Positions 16,647-25,552 of a stretch of DNA of 38,308 nucleotides are shown here, piece after piece. Origin of the DNA: Desulfobacula sp. (GTDB lineage: Bacteria > Desulfobacterota > Desulfobacteria > Desulfobacterales > Desulfobacteraceae). How positions within the stretch are numbered: the first letter of the stretch is position 1; the number at the start of each line of letters is the position of its first letter. The DNA lies in the NCBI GenBank assembly GCA_028280105.1, contig JANQML010000046.1:1-38308 (forward strand), written 5' to 3'. The notes under the pieces were generated by a model. The model had not been told where the DNA came from. It saw only the letters and a list, made by a program, of their open reading frames with translations, and did no database searches. Both the position numbers and the translations under genes were made by a program.

Positions 16647-18482
16647 ATGATGCAGAGTATTGATAATAAAATGGTAAAAGGCAAGGAAAACTTTATTTTC
16701 CCGGCCTGGGCGGCACAACTATGGAAATTTACCAAAGGACACCGGCAGGCAATGGTTTCCGGCATTGCCGCAAGCATCATGGCCAGGGTCTGTGATCTCC
16801 TGCCCATGGCCCTGGTGGGGGCTGTGGTCAATCTCCTTGTTTCAGGGTCACCCGGGGTATGGACGCTTGCAGCATACGGTGCCGCCGTACTGGCGAGCTT
16901 CCTGGGGCTGGCCCTGTTCCAGAGCGGCAGCGATTATCTTTTGGCTGCTTCGGCCCAGTCTGTCCGCCATCTTATCCGGATCCGGCTGTTTTCCCATATT
17001 CTTTCCATTGATACGGCCGACCTGGAATCCCGTCCCAGGGGGGACCTGATTTCCGTGGTGACCAATGACGTGGATGTGCTCAATACCTTTTTTTCCGAAA
17101 CCCTGTCCAACCTGGTCCGGGTGGTTGTCGCCTTTGGCGGGACCTACGGATACCTGCTCTGGCTGGACGCCCGCCTGGCACTTATTCTCATGGTCCCGCT
17201 CCCCCTGGCGTTCTGGGCCATGGCCGTATTTTCAAAGAAAATTCAGCCCCGGTATGTCCAGTCCAGGCGGGCAGTGGGCCGGTTTTCCGGTGTGCTGGAA
17301 AACAGCCTTCAGGGCATTGACGTGCTCCAGGCCTATTGTGCGGAGCAGGCCGAGGTCCGGCGTCTTGAAACGGAATCGGCCCGGTACCGGGATACCGCCC
17401 TTGGGGCAGACCGGGTCAGGCGGAACTTCCTCCCCTTTATTTACGGGATCGCAGGACTTGCCTTTGGCCTGCTGGTGGGAGGCGGCGGCTGGCTCACCCG
17501 GATCCCCGCCGGCCCGTCCATGGGAGATTATACCTGTGCCGTACTCATGGGAATGCGCCTGGTGGTGCCCATCTTCACCCTGAACTTTTTGATCAACCAG
17601 CTCCAGTTATCCAAAGCCGCTTCCGGGAGAATCCGGGAGATTCTGGACATCCGCCCCTGCCTGGGAGACCGGCCCGGGGCCAAAGACCTTGAGGGCGACC
17701 CGGCCGTGATCCGGTTTGAAGATATCCGGTTCCGTTATCCCAAAGGCTCCCGGTTGTTTTCAGGCCTGAACTTTACCATCAGCAAAGGGGAGTTCATCGG
17801 CATTGCCGGCCCCACCGGCGCCGGGAAGAGCAGCCTGTTGAAGTTATTGCTCCGGTTTTACGGCCCTGAGTCCGGCCGGGTGTGGATCAACGGCCAGGGT
17901 CTGGACAGCCTGACGGCCAAAAGCGTGAGAAGGCACGTGGGATACGTCTCCCAGCAGCCGTTTCTTTTCCGCGGCACCCTCATGGACAACATCTGCCTGG
18001 GCCACCCCGGGGCGACCTTTGACAGTATCATGGCCGCCGTGCGTAAAGCCGGGGCCCTGGATATTATCAAAACCCTGCCCAAGGGCCTGGATACCGTGCT
18101 CGGTGATATGGGCAACTCCCTGTCCGGCGGCCAGAAGCAACGGATCTCCCTTGCCAGGGCATTGCTTCACGACCCCAAGGTCCTGATCCTGGACGAGGCC
18201 ACCTCAGCCGTGGATCCATTGACGGAAAACCTGATCCAGAAAAATATTTTAGACCTGAGAAACGACCGGATGATCATTGCCGTGGCACACCGCCTCACAG
18301 CATTGGCGGCCTGCGACCGGATACTGGTCATGGAAGCCGGACAACTGGTTCAGCAGGGCCGGCATTCAGACCTGATCAATATCCCGGGGGTTTACCAAAA
18401 TCTCTGGTCCGCGCTTCAGAAAAAGGCGCCCGGCGGGGAAGCGTATGACCCGGGATGGGTTCAGGAACCGGAACGGGTGTAG
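16647..18482 (+). CDS. Half-size ABC exporter (fused TMD-NBD)
   Basis: 611 residues with an N-terminal six-helix exporter domain (about 20-340, including LSIDTADLESRPRGDLISVVTNDVD, a coupling-helix region typical of MsbA-like proteins) and a C-terminal ATPase. Walker A is GPTGAGKSS (388-396), the signature LSGGQKQR starts at 492, Walker B is VLILDEAT and the switch His is H548 (AHRLTAL). It should act as a homodimer in the inner membrane. No strong ribosome site precedes ATG 16647; an in-frame ATG at 16671 is an alternative. It is divergent from the DtxR-like gene, so metal-responsive expression is plausible. The cargo could be a metallophore or tetrapyrrole; no residue decides this. Confidence 0.9.
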   Translation: MMQSIDNKMVKGKENFIFPAWAAQLWKFTKGHRQAMVSGIAASIMARVCDLLPMALVGAVVNLLVSGSPGVWTLAAYGAAVLASFLGLALFQSGSDYLLAASAQSVRHLIRIRLFSHILSIDTADLESRPRGDLISVVTNDVDVLNTFFSETLSNLVRVVVAFGGTYGYLLWLDARLALILMVPLPLAFWAMAVFSKKIQPRYVQSRRAVGRFSGVLENSLQGIDVLQAYCAEQAEVRRLETESARYRDTALGADRVRRNFLPFIYGIAGLAFGLLVGGGGWLTRIPAGPSMGDYTCAVLMGMRLVVPIFTLNFLINQLQLSKAASGRIREILDIRPCLGDRPGAKDLEGDPAVIRFEDIRFRYPKGSRLFSGLNFTISKGEFIGIAGPTGAGKSSLLKLLLRFYGPESGRVWINGQGLDSLTAKSVRRHVGYVSQQPFLFRGTLMDNICLGHPGATFDSIMAAVRKAGALDIIKTLPKGLDTVLGDMGNSLSGGQKQRISLARALLHDPKVLILDEATSAVDPLTENLIQKNILDLRNDRMIIAVAHRLTALAACDRILVMEAGQLVQQGRHSDLINIPGVYQNLWSALQKKAPGGEAYDPGWVQEPERV

Positions 18483-18496
18483 ATGGCCCCAGGCGG

Positions 18497-18522
18497 GTCC
18501 GGTGCTTTTGCATACACCGGAC
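18497..18522. terminator. Hairpin between convergent genes
   Basis: GTCCGGTG (18497-18504) and CACCGGAC (18515-18522) form an 8-bp perfect stem with a 10-base loop between the ends of the exporter and hydrolase genes. No T-run follows on either strand, so intrinsic termination is uncertain. Confidence 0.4.
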
Positions 18523-18544
18523 AATTCCAACAAAAACACGGCCA

Positions 18545-19363
18545 TCATGACTTGTAATGGGATAATACCCAGTCTAATCCATGGCCAATGGATTTAACGT
18601 GAATCTCCTTTTGGGATGCGTCAAAGGCCTGGCAGGGAATCAGTTCGGCGTCGGGAAACAGGCCGGCCATCAGCTCTGCCGCGGCAAACGGCACTTCTTC
18701 GTCATGGGGACTGTGGTACAGGCGGATCTTTGAACGGATCTGCTCAAGTTCAACACCCCAGTGCCGGATCTGGAGCATGACCTGGTTTGCCATGCCGTGG
18801 CAGTTGTTTTTGATCGATTCGGCCAGCCATTTGTCCACCGGCATGTTTTTCTCTCCTGTTACCGGGGCGTCCGGGGTCATGATGTCATAAAAAATATCCT
18901 GGACCGCTTCAAGGGGCTTAGATCGAATGGAATCGTAAAATGCCTGCTCCGAGTCCGGGTATACATCCAGTATGCTTTTCCGGTAAACCGCCGGAAGGCC
19001 GCCCAGGATATAAACGGTGCCAACCTTTTCCGGCAATGCCCCGGCTGCGGCATAGGCATAGGAGGCTCCGGCTGAAATGCCCACCAGATCCGCATGCCGG
19101 ATATCCAGTTCAGACATCACCCGTTCCAGCATGGGATTAAAATCCGAGACCTTATCCATTTCAATGCAGTCGGATTCACCGTATCCGGGCCGTTCAACCA
19201 CCACCAGCCTGACATCAGATGCCGGCAGGTCCGCCGTGGTGGCCGTATCAAGAAGGGCGCTGCCCACCAGTCCGTGGAACAGGATCAGAGAATGGGCGCC
19301 GTCGCCGTAGGTTGCATAACCGATTTTTTCGTTGTTATCTAAAAAAACGTGTTTCTTTTTCAT
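18545..19363 (-). CDS. Alpha/beta hydrolase (possible ferric-siderophore or ester hydrolase)
   Basis: 272 residues from ATG 19363, chosen because AAGGAG lies eight bases upstream; the longer frame adds 17 residues and no site. The nucleophile elbow is GISAG (Ser97), the acid is probably Asp in HSPHDEEVP and the base His in SIGHGLDW near the C-terminus. ILFHGLVGS supplies the oxyanion-hole region. There is no signal peptide, so it is cytosolic. It lies 72 bases downstream of a TonB receptor on the same strand and so is probably co-transcribed. Such pairs often hydrolyse imported siderophores or esters, but the substrate here is not determined. Confidence 0.87.
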   Translation of the reverse strand: MKKKHVFLDNNEKIGYATYGDGAHSLILFHGLVGSALLDTATTADLPASDVRLVVVERPGYGESDCIEMDKVSDFNPMLERVMSELDIRHADLVGISAGASYAYAAAGALPEKVGTVYILGGLPAVYRKSILDVYPDSEQAFYDSIRSKPLEAVQDIFYDIMTPDAPVTGEKNMPVDKWLAESIKNNCHGMANQVMLQIRHWGVELEQIRSKIRLYHSPHDEEVPFAAAELMAGLFPDAELIPCQAFDASQKEIHVKSIGHGLDWVLSHYKS

Positions 19364-19435
19364 CTTTATAACTCCTTGATGGATGATAAATCGTCTGTTC
19401 GATGGCCGGTCCATGCCCTGGACCGGCTGGTTGTT

Positions 19436-21538
19436 TTAAAACCGTATATCAAATTGAAGCCCGATGGTACGCGGCGGTGCCACCAGGGCAAAGTTGCTTG
19501 CCGGTTGCAGATAATTTAAATAGATTTGGTCAGACAGATTGTTTCCCCAGAGAAAAATTCCCCATTTCTCGGTTTCATAACCGACTCTGGCGTTGAGCAG
19601 GGTAATGGGGTCGCGGTTCCTGGAGTTGGCCTCATCCCAATAAAGGCGTCCGTATCGAAGCACTTCAGCCCTGGCAAACCACCCCTTGATATGGGTATAG
19701 GTCAGATTCAGGCCCAGTGTCAGTTCAGGGGTAAAAGGCACATTGTTGCCTGAATAGTCAAAGGTCCCGCCTGTATCCTCACCGGTATAAGCGTCCAGTT
19801 CGGCCTGTGTATAGGCGGCACTCACCCCCAGGCGGAACTCCGGTGACAGCTTTGCCTCAAGGTCTGCTTCTGCGCCCCAAGCAGTGGCTTTGGCTGCATT
19901 GCTGGCATGATACGCAAAAGTGAGCGGATCGTACGAAACCAATTGCATATCGTCAATGGTTGAATAGAACAGGCTGCCGTTCAGGGTCACGGCCCTGTTC
20001 AATATCCGTGTTTTCACTCCGAGTTCATAGTCCCAGGACGTCTGTGCCTTAAACGTATAATCCCCGGGATTTTCAGTGCCGCCGGACCAGTTGAAACCAC
20101 CGGGCTGGAATCCCCGGGTAACGCTGACAAAAGACATTATATCTTCGGTAACATCCCAGGTCAGGGCAACCTTAGGCAAAAACGCATCCCAGGAATTATC
20201 CGTTTCCGTGTTCAGCACAGGGATGGTGACACCGTTCATAACCGTATAATACCGGTACTGAATCTCCTTTTCCGTGTACTGGTACCGCATGGCTCCGGTC
20301 AGGGCGAACCGTTCCCGGAACGGAAAGGTGACCTGTCCGAATACGGCATAATCTCTCGCCTTTTCCGAGTTGGGAAGGTGGGATACCATGGAAAACGCCG
20401 GAATCTGGGACCAGATATCGTTCCGGTCCCGTTCCGATGTTGCCGCATAGACCCCGGTGATCCAGGAGAATCCGTCTTTGGTTTCAGGAGATTTCACCCG
20501 GATTTCCTGCTGGAGTTCCCAGTCCTCAATATCCCTGCCGGTTGCTTCCACGCCGATTCCGAGAAATGAAAAATCCTGGGAATAAAACATATCGTTATAC
20601 CGATGGGTGGTAATGGATTCTGCCTGCAGCGAACCAAAATCATAGGTCATGTTCAAGGCAGTGCTCACTGCCAGGCTGTCAATAAAATCTGACGGGTTAA
20701 GAGGGCTTTGCAAGGTGGCTTCCGGGCCTTTGATCGCGGCGTCATAACCCTTTTTCTCCGCAGAGATTTCAGACTGGAAGTTAATCTCAAGCGGTTCTGC
20801 CGGAAGGACCCTCAGCCTGACTTTGGCCCGTTTGTTGTTCGAGTCGTTCCCCCTGTCCGTTGCCGGATTTTCCATATATCCGTCTGTCCGGTCATACCGG
20901 GCGCTGATTCCGATGAACGCCTTATCCCGTACAATCGGGCCGGACACGTCAGCCACGGCAAATCCGGTCTCAAAGGAACCGATGCCGCCACTGACCCGGG
21001 ACCGGAATTCATTGTCCGGTTTTCGGGTGATAATGTTGATAACGCCGCCCATGCTGCTCTTGCCGTATAGGGTGCTCTGGGAACCGCGCAGGATTTCCAC
21101 TCTTTCCACGTCAAGAAGACCGGGGTCTGCGTTAAAGTAACTGTCCATGGGAATACCGTCCACATAAATAATCAACGGATTGGCTTCCGTGAACGACATG
21201 GTGGTCTTTCCCCTGAAGGACATCATCCGGATATTGCCGGTCAGGATTCCGCTGCTGAACAGGTTGGGTACCCGCATCAAAAGCTCGTTGACCGTTCCGA
21301 TCCCGCTTTCCGCCAGATCCTCTCCTGAAAGAACCGTCATGGTGATGGGGACATCCTGCACATCCTGGGCTATTTTATTGGCCGTAACAATAATGGTCTC
21401 CCCGGGCATCTGCCCCGGGGCGGTTTTTTTTTCCCTGTCCGGGTCCGCCGACCATACCGGCGCCATTCCGGTGAACAGAATAACGAAAGCCAGCCATATC
21501 CCAATCCGTTTGGTTCCCCTGCTTTCAAACATCTTCAT
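19436..21538 (-). CDS. TonB-dependent outer-membrane receptor
   Basis: 700 residues with a signal peptide ending near VWSA-DPD (about residue 31), a TonB box region GETIIVTANK, a plug domain (VPITMTVLSGEDLAESG, MMSFRGKTTMSF, LRGSQSTLYGKSSMGGVINIIT) and a long beta barrel ending in Phe (LQFDIRF). It lacks an obvious FRAP/NPNL pair with an intervening His, so it differs from the heme receptor at 10227. The adjoining AraC/PchR-like activator and cytosolic hydrolase suggest siderophore or similar chelate uptake. The promoter reads leftward from about 21611 and probably needs the activator, since its -35 is poor. Confidence 0.9.
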   Translation of the reverse strand: MKMFESRGTKRIGIWLAFVILFTGMAPVWSADPDREKKTAPGQMPGETIIVTANKIAQDVQDVPITMTVLSGEDLAESGIGTVNELLMRVPNLFSSGILTGNIRMMSFRGKTTMSFTEANPLIIYVDGIPMDSYFNADPGLLDVERVEILRGSQSTLYGKSSMGGVINIITRKPDNEFRSRVSGGIGSFETGFAVADVSGPIVRDKAFIGISARYDRTDGYMENPATDRGNDSNNKRAKVRLRVLPAEPLEINFQSEISAEKKGYDAAIKGPEATLQSPLNPSDFIDSLAVSTALNMTYDFGSLQAESITTHRYNDMFYSQDFSFLGIGVEATGRDIEDWELQQEIRVKSPETKDGFSWITGVYAATSERDRNDIWSQIPAFSMVSHLPNSEKARDYAVFGQVTFPFRERFALTGAMRYQYTEKEIQYRYYTVMNGVTIPVLNTETDNSWDAFLPKVALTWDVTEDIMSFVSVTRGFQPGGFNWSGGTENPGDYTFKAQTSWDYELGVKTRILNRAVTLNGSLFYSTIDDMQLVSYDPLTFAYHASNAAKATAWGAEADLEAKLSPEFRLGVSAAYTQAELDAYTGEDTGGTFDYSGNNVPFTPELTLGLNLTYTHIKGWFARAEVLRYGRLYWDEANSRNRDPITLLNARVGYETEKWGIFLWGNNLSDQIYLNYLQPASNFALVAPPRTIGLQFDIRF

Positions 21539-21598
21539 CTTCTCCTTTTTTTCGTATTTACATCCGCACTGCCCGCCGTTTATAGACCGGACAAGAGT

Positions 21599-21627
21599 TT
21601 GACAGTGCTAACAATATTTTATATGTT
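21599..21627 (+). promoter_or_regulatory. Promoter of the AraC-family regulator
   Basis: TTGACA (21599-21604), a 17-base spacer and TATGTT (21622-21627) give a start near 21634. The twin repeats at 21660-21692 then fall downstream of the start, which would suit autorepression. Confidence 0.6.
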
Positions 21628-21646
21628 TAAAAAAATCCATGCAGAA
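21618..21646 (-). promoter_or_regulatory. Activator-type promoter of the TonB receptor operon
   Basis: On the minus strand TATAAA (21623-21618) lies 17 bases after TTCTGC (21646-21641), a poor -35. Its -10 box overlaps that of the opposing promoter by two bases. The weak -35 and repeats just upstream are the pattern of an AraC-dependent promoter. Confidence 0.5.
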
Positions 21647-21659
21647 ATAAGAGATATTT

Positions 21660-21692
21660 CCGCTGGGGAATAAAAAAAAGCCGCAGGGGCAT
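21660..21692 (+). promoter_or_regulatory. Twin direct-repeat AraC/PchR-type binding sites
   Basis: CCGCTGGGGAAT (21660-21671) and CCGCAGGGGCAT (21681-21692) are direct repeats spaced exactly 21 bases, two helical turns. An inverted CAGCGG lies at 21702-21707. They sit about 50-80 bases upstream of the predicted TonB receptor start. Confidence 0.55.
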
Positions 21693-21727
21693 TTTTAGCG
21701 TCAGCGGACCGGTACAGGAGGTGTATC

Positions 21728-22717
21728 ATGCTCGTAGGCTCGATTGAAGACATACTGGATTGCATTGAATTATACGGGCTTGAAAAAAAGAACAGGGATG
21801 ACCGCACCGTATACATGCTGCCGGCACACCTGGGAAAAGGGCGTATCCGTATATCGGGGCAGATTGGACGGCAGTATCTGATACAATGCGATGTCTGTTT
21901 CAAAAAACCGTTTACTTATCTATTTGATATCAGCGAGAGGTTCATTGAAATCAGTTCGGTGGAAACTTCTGACCTGGTTTATGAATTAACGGATTCCCAC
22001 GACGTAAAAGTAACAAAGGGAATCCACATCCATATCAACGCCATCGATAACAGGGGCATGCTGTTTATCCCGGCTGACACCCGGCTGACGTACACCAGCT
22101 ATGTCATCCGGGAAACGGTTTATACCGATTATTTTCCGGATCCGGAACCTGAAACGGACCTGCTTGCCCCGGGCAATGCCTTTATTGCCTCAAAAATCAG
22201 CACCTTTCCCCAATTGACACGGATATTGTCAGACCTGAACCATTGCGGGATGGGAGGGCGGATAAAAAAGCTGTACTATCAGAACAAGGCCCTGGAGGCC
22301 CTTTGCCTGATTTCCAACCATATTGGCCGGCACCGGAGGCAATACCCCTGCATCCCTGTCCTGCCGGGTGACCGGGCTGCAGTCAGAACGGTCAAACAGA
22401 TCCTTACGGACCGGATGCAGACCCCGCCGACGATCCCGGTCATGGCAAAGGAAGCAGGCGTCAATACCAGCAAACTAAAACAGATTTTCAAACAGGAAAC
22501 CGGCCGCACCATCTTCGGATATCTCAGGTCCATCCGGCTTGAAACCGCCATTTCTCAGATGGAAGACCCTTATGCCACAATCAGCTCAATCTCTCTGAAC
22601 GTCGGATATAACAGTCCGGGAAAATTTGCCGCAGCCTTTAAAAAACAATACGGCGTGAACCCGGGCCAATACCTGCGGTTTGTAAGGGAAAACCAGTCCG
22701 CTGCCGCGGAATCATAA
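21728..22717 (+). CDS. AraC-family transcriptional activator (PchR-like)
   Basis: 329 residues. The C-terminal 100 carry two helix-turn-helix units (TIPVMAKEAGVNTSKLKQIFKQETGRTIFGYLRSIRLETA and SSISLNVGYNSPGKFAAAFKKQYGVNPGQYLR), the classic AraC signature. The N-terminal domain (about 1-200) is of the type found in regulators such as PchR that sense imported ferric chelates. AGGAGG (21716-21721) lies six bases before the ATG. It is divergent from the TonB receptor operon across 189 bases with overlapping promoters, so it is the likely activator of that operon. The ligand is not known. Confidence 0.9.
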   Translation: MLVGSIEDILDCIELYGLEKKNRDDRTVYMLPAHLGKGRIRISGQIGRQYLIQCDVCFKKPFTYLFDISERFIEISSVETSDLVYELTDSHDVKVTKGIHIHINAIDNRGMLFIPADTRLTYTSYVIRETVYTDYFPDPEPETDLLAPGNAFIASKISTFPQLTRILSDLNHCGMGGRIKKLYYQNKALEALCLISNHIGRHRRQYPCIPVLPGDRAAVRTVKQILTDRMQTPPTIPVMAKEAGVNTSKLKQIFKQETGRTIFGYLRSIRLETAISQMEDPYATISSISLNVGYNSPGKFAAAFKKQYGVNPGQYLRFVRENQSAAAES

Positions 22718-22800
22718 ATACGGGCGCGGGTCTGCCGTTTCGGGATAGAAGAATTCAAAATACCCAGTCTCCGGAAGGCTGGGGGGCGGTATTTATTGAC

Positions 22801-22830
22801 TTGACAATATCCGTTTTTACTGGCTATGCA
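22801..22830 (+). promoter_or_regulatory. Probable promoter of the molybdenum hydroxylase operon
   Basis: TTGACA (22801-22806) is a perfect -35; TATGCA (22825-22830) is a moderate -10 at 18-base spacing. The start would be near 22837, about 27 bases before the first gene. Confidence 0.5.
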
Positions 22831-22863
22831 TGTTAAGGATTTCCATTTTTAAAGGAGAAAAAA

Positions 22864-23328
22864 ATGCTCACCCTCAACATTAATGGCCGGGACTATCAAT
22901 TAAACGCAGAACCTGGGGAACCCTTGCTGTGGGTGATTCGTGAAAAAATCGGATTGACCGGCACCAAATTCGGATGCGGCAAATCACTATGCGGTTCGTG
23001 TACGGTTTTGATCGACGGCAAACCGGTCCGTTCATGTGTCACACCGGTGGAAAAAACCGCTGGTAAAACAATTCTGACCATCGAAGGACTGTCGGACGAT
23101 CATCCGGTTATAAAAGCGTGGATTGAGAACCAGGCGCCGCAATGCGGGTATTGCCACTCCGGGCAAATCCTGGGAGCGGTTGCACTGCTTGAAAAAAAGC
23201 CGGACCCAACAGATGACGACATTGATCGCGCCATGAGAGGCATCCTGTGCCGGTGCGGAACCTATAACCGCATACGCAAAGCCATCCATGAGGCGTCCGG
23301 TGCCCTGAGAAACGGAGGAGAGTCATGA
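22864..23328 (+). CDS. Molybdenum hydroxylase small subunit with two [2Fe-2S] clusters (isoquinoline 1-oxidoreductase alpha / CoxS type)
   Basis: 154 residues. The plant-type ferredoxin cluster is bound by Cys38, 43, 46 and 58 ([12 protein letters not shown]); the second, in the four-helix C-terminal domain, by Cys94, 97, 129 and 131 (QCGYC, CRC). This is the electron-transfer subunit of xanthine-dehydrogenase-family enzymes; the two-subunit arrangement without a FAD subunit is typical of IorAB-like enzymes, which pass electrons to a cytochrome or membrane acceptor. AAAGGAG precedes the ATG. It overlaps the large-subunit gene by ATGA. Confidence 0.93.
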   Translation: MLTLNINGRDYQLNAEPGEPLLWVIREKIGLTGTKFGCGKSLCGSCTVLIDGKPVRSCVTPVEKTAGKTILTIEGLSDDHPVIKAWIENQAPQCGYCHSGQILGAVALLEKKPDPTDDDIDRAMRGILCRCGTYNRIRKAIHEASGALRNGGES

Positions 23329-25496
23329 AGGATATCGCAAACCCCGGAAAAAAGCGTACTGTATTAAGAAAAGGTCTGATTGGGGCGGGTCTGATACTTG
23401 GTATGCATCTGGCAGGCAAAGGAAGGAAGACCGCCGGAGACGGAAATGATGAAAAGGCGTTTGTTCCCAATGCATTCTTGACCATCGGCAGCGATGATTC
23501 AATCATTATCTATATGAACAAAGCCGAAATGGGGCAGGGGATTTATACGGCTTTGCCCATGCTCATTGCAGAGGAATTAGAAGCGGACTGGGGAAAGATA
23601 AGAATCAAACCGGCACCGGTCCATCCGGATTACAACCATACACTGTTTGAGGGGATCATGGTCACCGGCGGCAGTACCAGTGTGCTCAGTGAATGGGATC
23701 GGTTAAGATACGTCGGAGCCACTGCCAGGCATATGCTGATTGAAGCTGCAGCCGGTTCGTGGGCAGTGGACCCGTCGGAATGTAAAGCCGAGAACGGGTA
23801 TGTGATTCACCCGGATTCAGGAAAAAAGGCCTCATTTGGTGAGCTGGCCGGCAAAGCCGCCCGGGTTTCGCCGCCATCCAGGGTTGTGTTGAAATCACCG
23901 GATCAGTTCAAAATTATCGGAACATCCAAGGCACGTCTGGATCTGCCGGAAAAAACAAACGGAAAGGCTGTATTCGGCATTGATGTCAACGTACCGGGAA
24001 TGCTTGTTGCCCTCATCGCAAGGCCGCCGGTGTTTGGTGCAGTTCTGAAAAGCTGCGACGACAAGGAGACGTTGAAGGTAAAAGGGGTCCGGCAAACCCT
24101 GGTCATCGACCGGGGGGTTGCTGTGGTCGCCGATGGCTTCTGGAGCGCCAAACAGGGCCGGGAGGCATTGAAAATAGAATGGGATGAGGGCGATCAGGCC
24201 AATTTGGACAGCGATATCCAGACCCGTGAGTATGCCAAAACCGCATTAAACGAGGGGCGTATTGCCGTGAGCCGGGGAGATGTGGCCAAAGCAATTGATA
24301 ATTCAAAAACAACCCTTGAAGCGGTTTATGAGTTTCCCTATCTGGCCCATGCCCCCATGGAACCGCTCAACTGTGTCGCCCATGTCCGGCCGGACGGATG
24401 TGATATCTGGACCGGTTCGCAACTGCAAACCGTTGACCGGGATACGGCTGCGGCAATCACAGGGCTGCCGCCGGAAAAGGTTATGCTCCATAATACGCTT
24501 CTTGGCGGAGGATTTGGCAGGCGGGCGGTTCCGGACAGCCATTTTGTGGCAGAGGCGGTCCAGGTGTCGATGGCTGTCAAAGCGCCGGTAAAGGTTTACT
24601 GGACCAGGGAGGATGATATTCAGGGCGGGTATTACCGGCCCAAAGCATATAACCTGATAAAGGCGGCATTGGCGGACGACGGCATGCCCGTTGCGTTGAA
24701 ACATACCATTGTAAGCCAGTCCATTGTCAAAGGCACGGCATTTGAAGATGCGATGCTGACCGATGGCATTGATCATACATCGGTGGAAGGGTCTGCCGAC
24801 TCACCCTACCGGATACCGAATCTCCGGGTCGAATACCATATGCCGCCCGCCGTTGTGCCGGTCCTCTGGTGGCGGGCCGTCGGCCACAGTTACAATGCAT
24901 ATGTAAAAGAGTGTGTCATAGACGAACTGGCCGGTCTTGCCGGCCGGGACCCCTATGAATACAGGTGCCGGCTTCTGCCTGATAACGCACGGGAACGCGG
25001 GGTTCTGGATGTGGCCGCACAGCAGTCGGGATGGTCAGCACCGGTAAAAAAGGGCCGGGCCAGGGGAATGGCCGTGCATGCCTCTTTCGGCAGTTATGTG
25101 GCCCAGGTTGCAGAAGTCTCGCTGCGTGAGAACGGAACCGTTCGGGTGCACCGGGTCACATGTGCGGTTGACTGCGGCCAGACCGTTAATCCGGATACAA
25201 TTGTCGCCCAGATGGAATCCGGAATTGCCTTTGGCCTTTCCGCCGCATTCTATAATGAAATCCGTTTTAAAAAGGGCCGGGTGCAGCAGCATAATTTTAA
25301 TGATTATAAATTATTGTCGATCAAAGAGATGCCCCAGGTTCATATCCATATTGTCGACAGCAAAGGGGCTCCCGGCGGGGTCGGTGAAATTGCCGTCCCC
25401 CCGATTGCCCCGGCAGTGGCAAATGCCGTTGCCGCGCTTACCGGACGGCGCATCCGCTCGTTACCCTTTCAGCGTGAAAAGATAAAAAAGCCATGA
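23325..25496 (+). CDS. Molybdopterin-binding large subunit (isoquinoline 1-oxidoreductase beta type)
   Basis: 723 residues. An N-terminal hydrophobic segment ([21 protein letters not shown]) resembles the Tat-like leader common in this subfamily, but the twin-Arg motif is not canonical (KKRTVLRKG). The body shows [38 protein letters not shown] (molybdopterin contact) and [13 protein letters not shown], whose Glu688 matches the catalytic Glu of the family. It hydroxylates an N-heteroaromatic or oxidises an aldehyde using water-derived oxygen, so it works without O2. The true substrate is unknown. The active enzyme needs the small subunit encoded just upstream; no maturation gene is nearby. Confidence 0.92.
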   Translation: MKDIANPGKKRTVLRKGLIGAGLILGMHLAGKGRKTAGDGNDEKAFVPNAFLTIGSDDSIIIYMNKAEMGQGIYTALPMLIAEELEADWGKIRIKPAPVHPDYNHTLFEGIMVTGGSTSVLSEWDRLRYVGATARHMLIEAAAGSWAVDPSECKAENGYVIHPDSGKKASFGELAGKAARVSPPSRVVLKSPDQFKIIGTSKARLDLPEKTNGKAVFGIDVNVPGMLVALIARPPVFGAVLKSCDDKETLKVKGVRQTLVIDRGVAVVADGFWSAKQGREALKIEWDEGDQANLDSDIQTREYAKTALNEGRIAVSRGDVAKAIDNSKTTLEAVYEFPYLAHAPMEPLNCVAHVRPDGCDIWTGSQLQTVDRDTAAAITGLPPEKVMLHNTLLGGGFGRRAVPDSHFVAEAVQVSMAVKAPVKVYWTREDDIQGGYYRPKAYNLIKAALADDGMPVALKHTIVSQSIVKGTAFEDAMLTDGIDHTSVEGSADSPYRIPNLRVEYHMPPAVVPVLWWRAVGHSYNAYVKECVIDELAGLAGRDPYEYRCRLLPDNARERGVLDVAAQQSGWSAPVKKGRARGMAVHASFGSYVAQVAEVSLRENGTVRVHRVTCAVDCGQTVNPDTIVAQMESGIAFGLSAAFYNEIRFKKGRVQQHNFNDYKLLSIKEMPQVHIHIVDSKGAPGGVGEIAVPPIAPAVANAVAALTGRRIRSLPFQREKIKKP

Positions 25497-25552
25497 TGCA
25501 CCCGGCCGTTTTAAGTTTTTCACATTGTAAATTTCTCTGTTTCAGGTAAACT

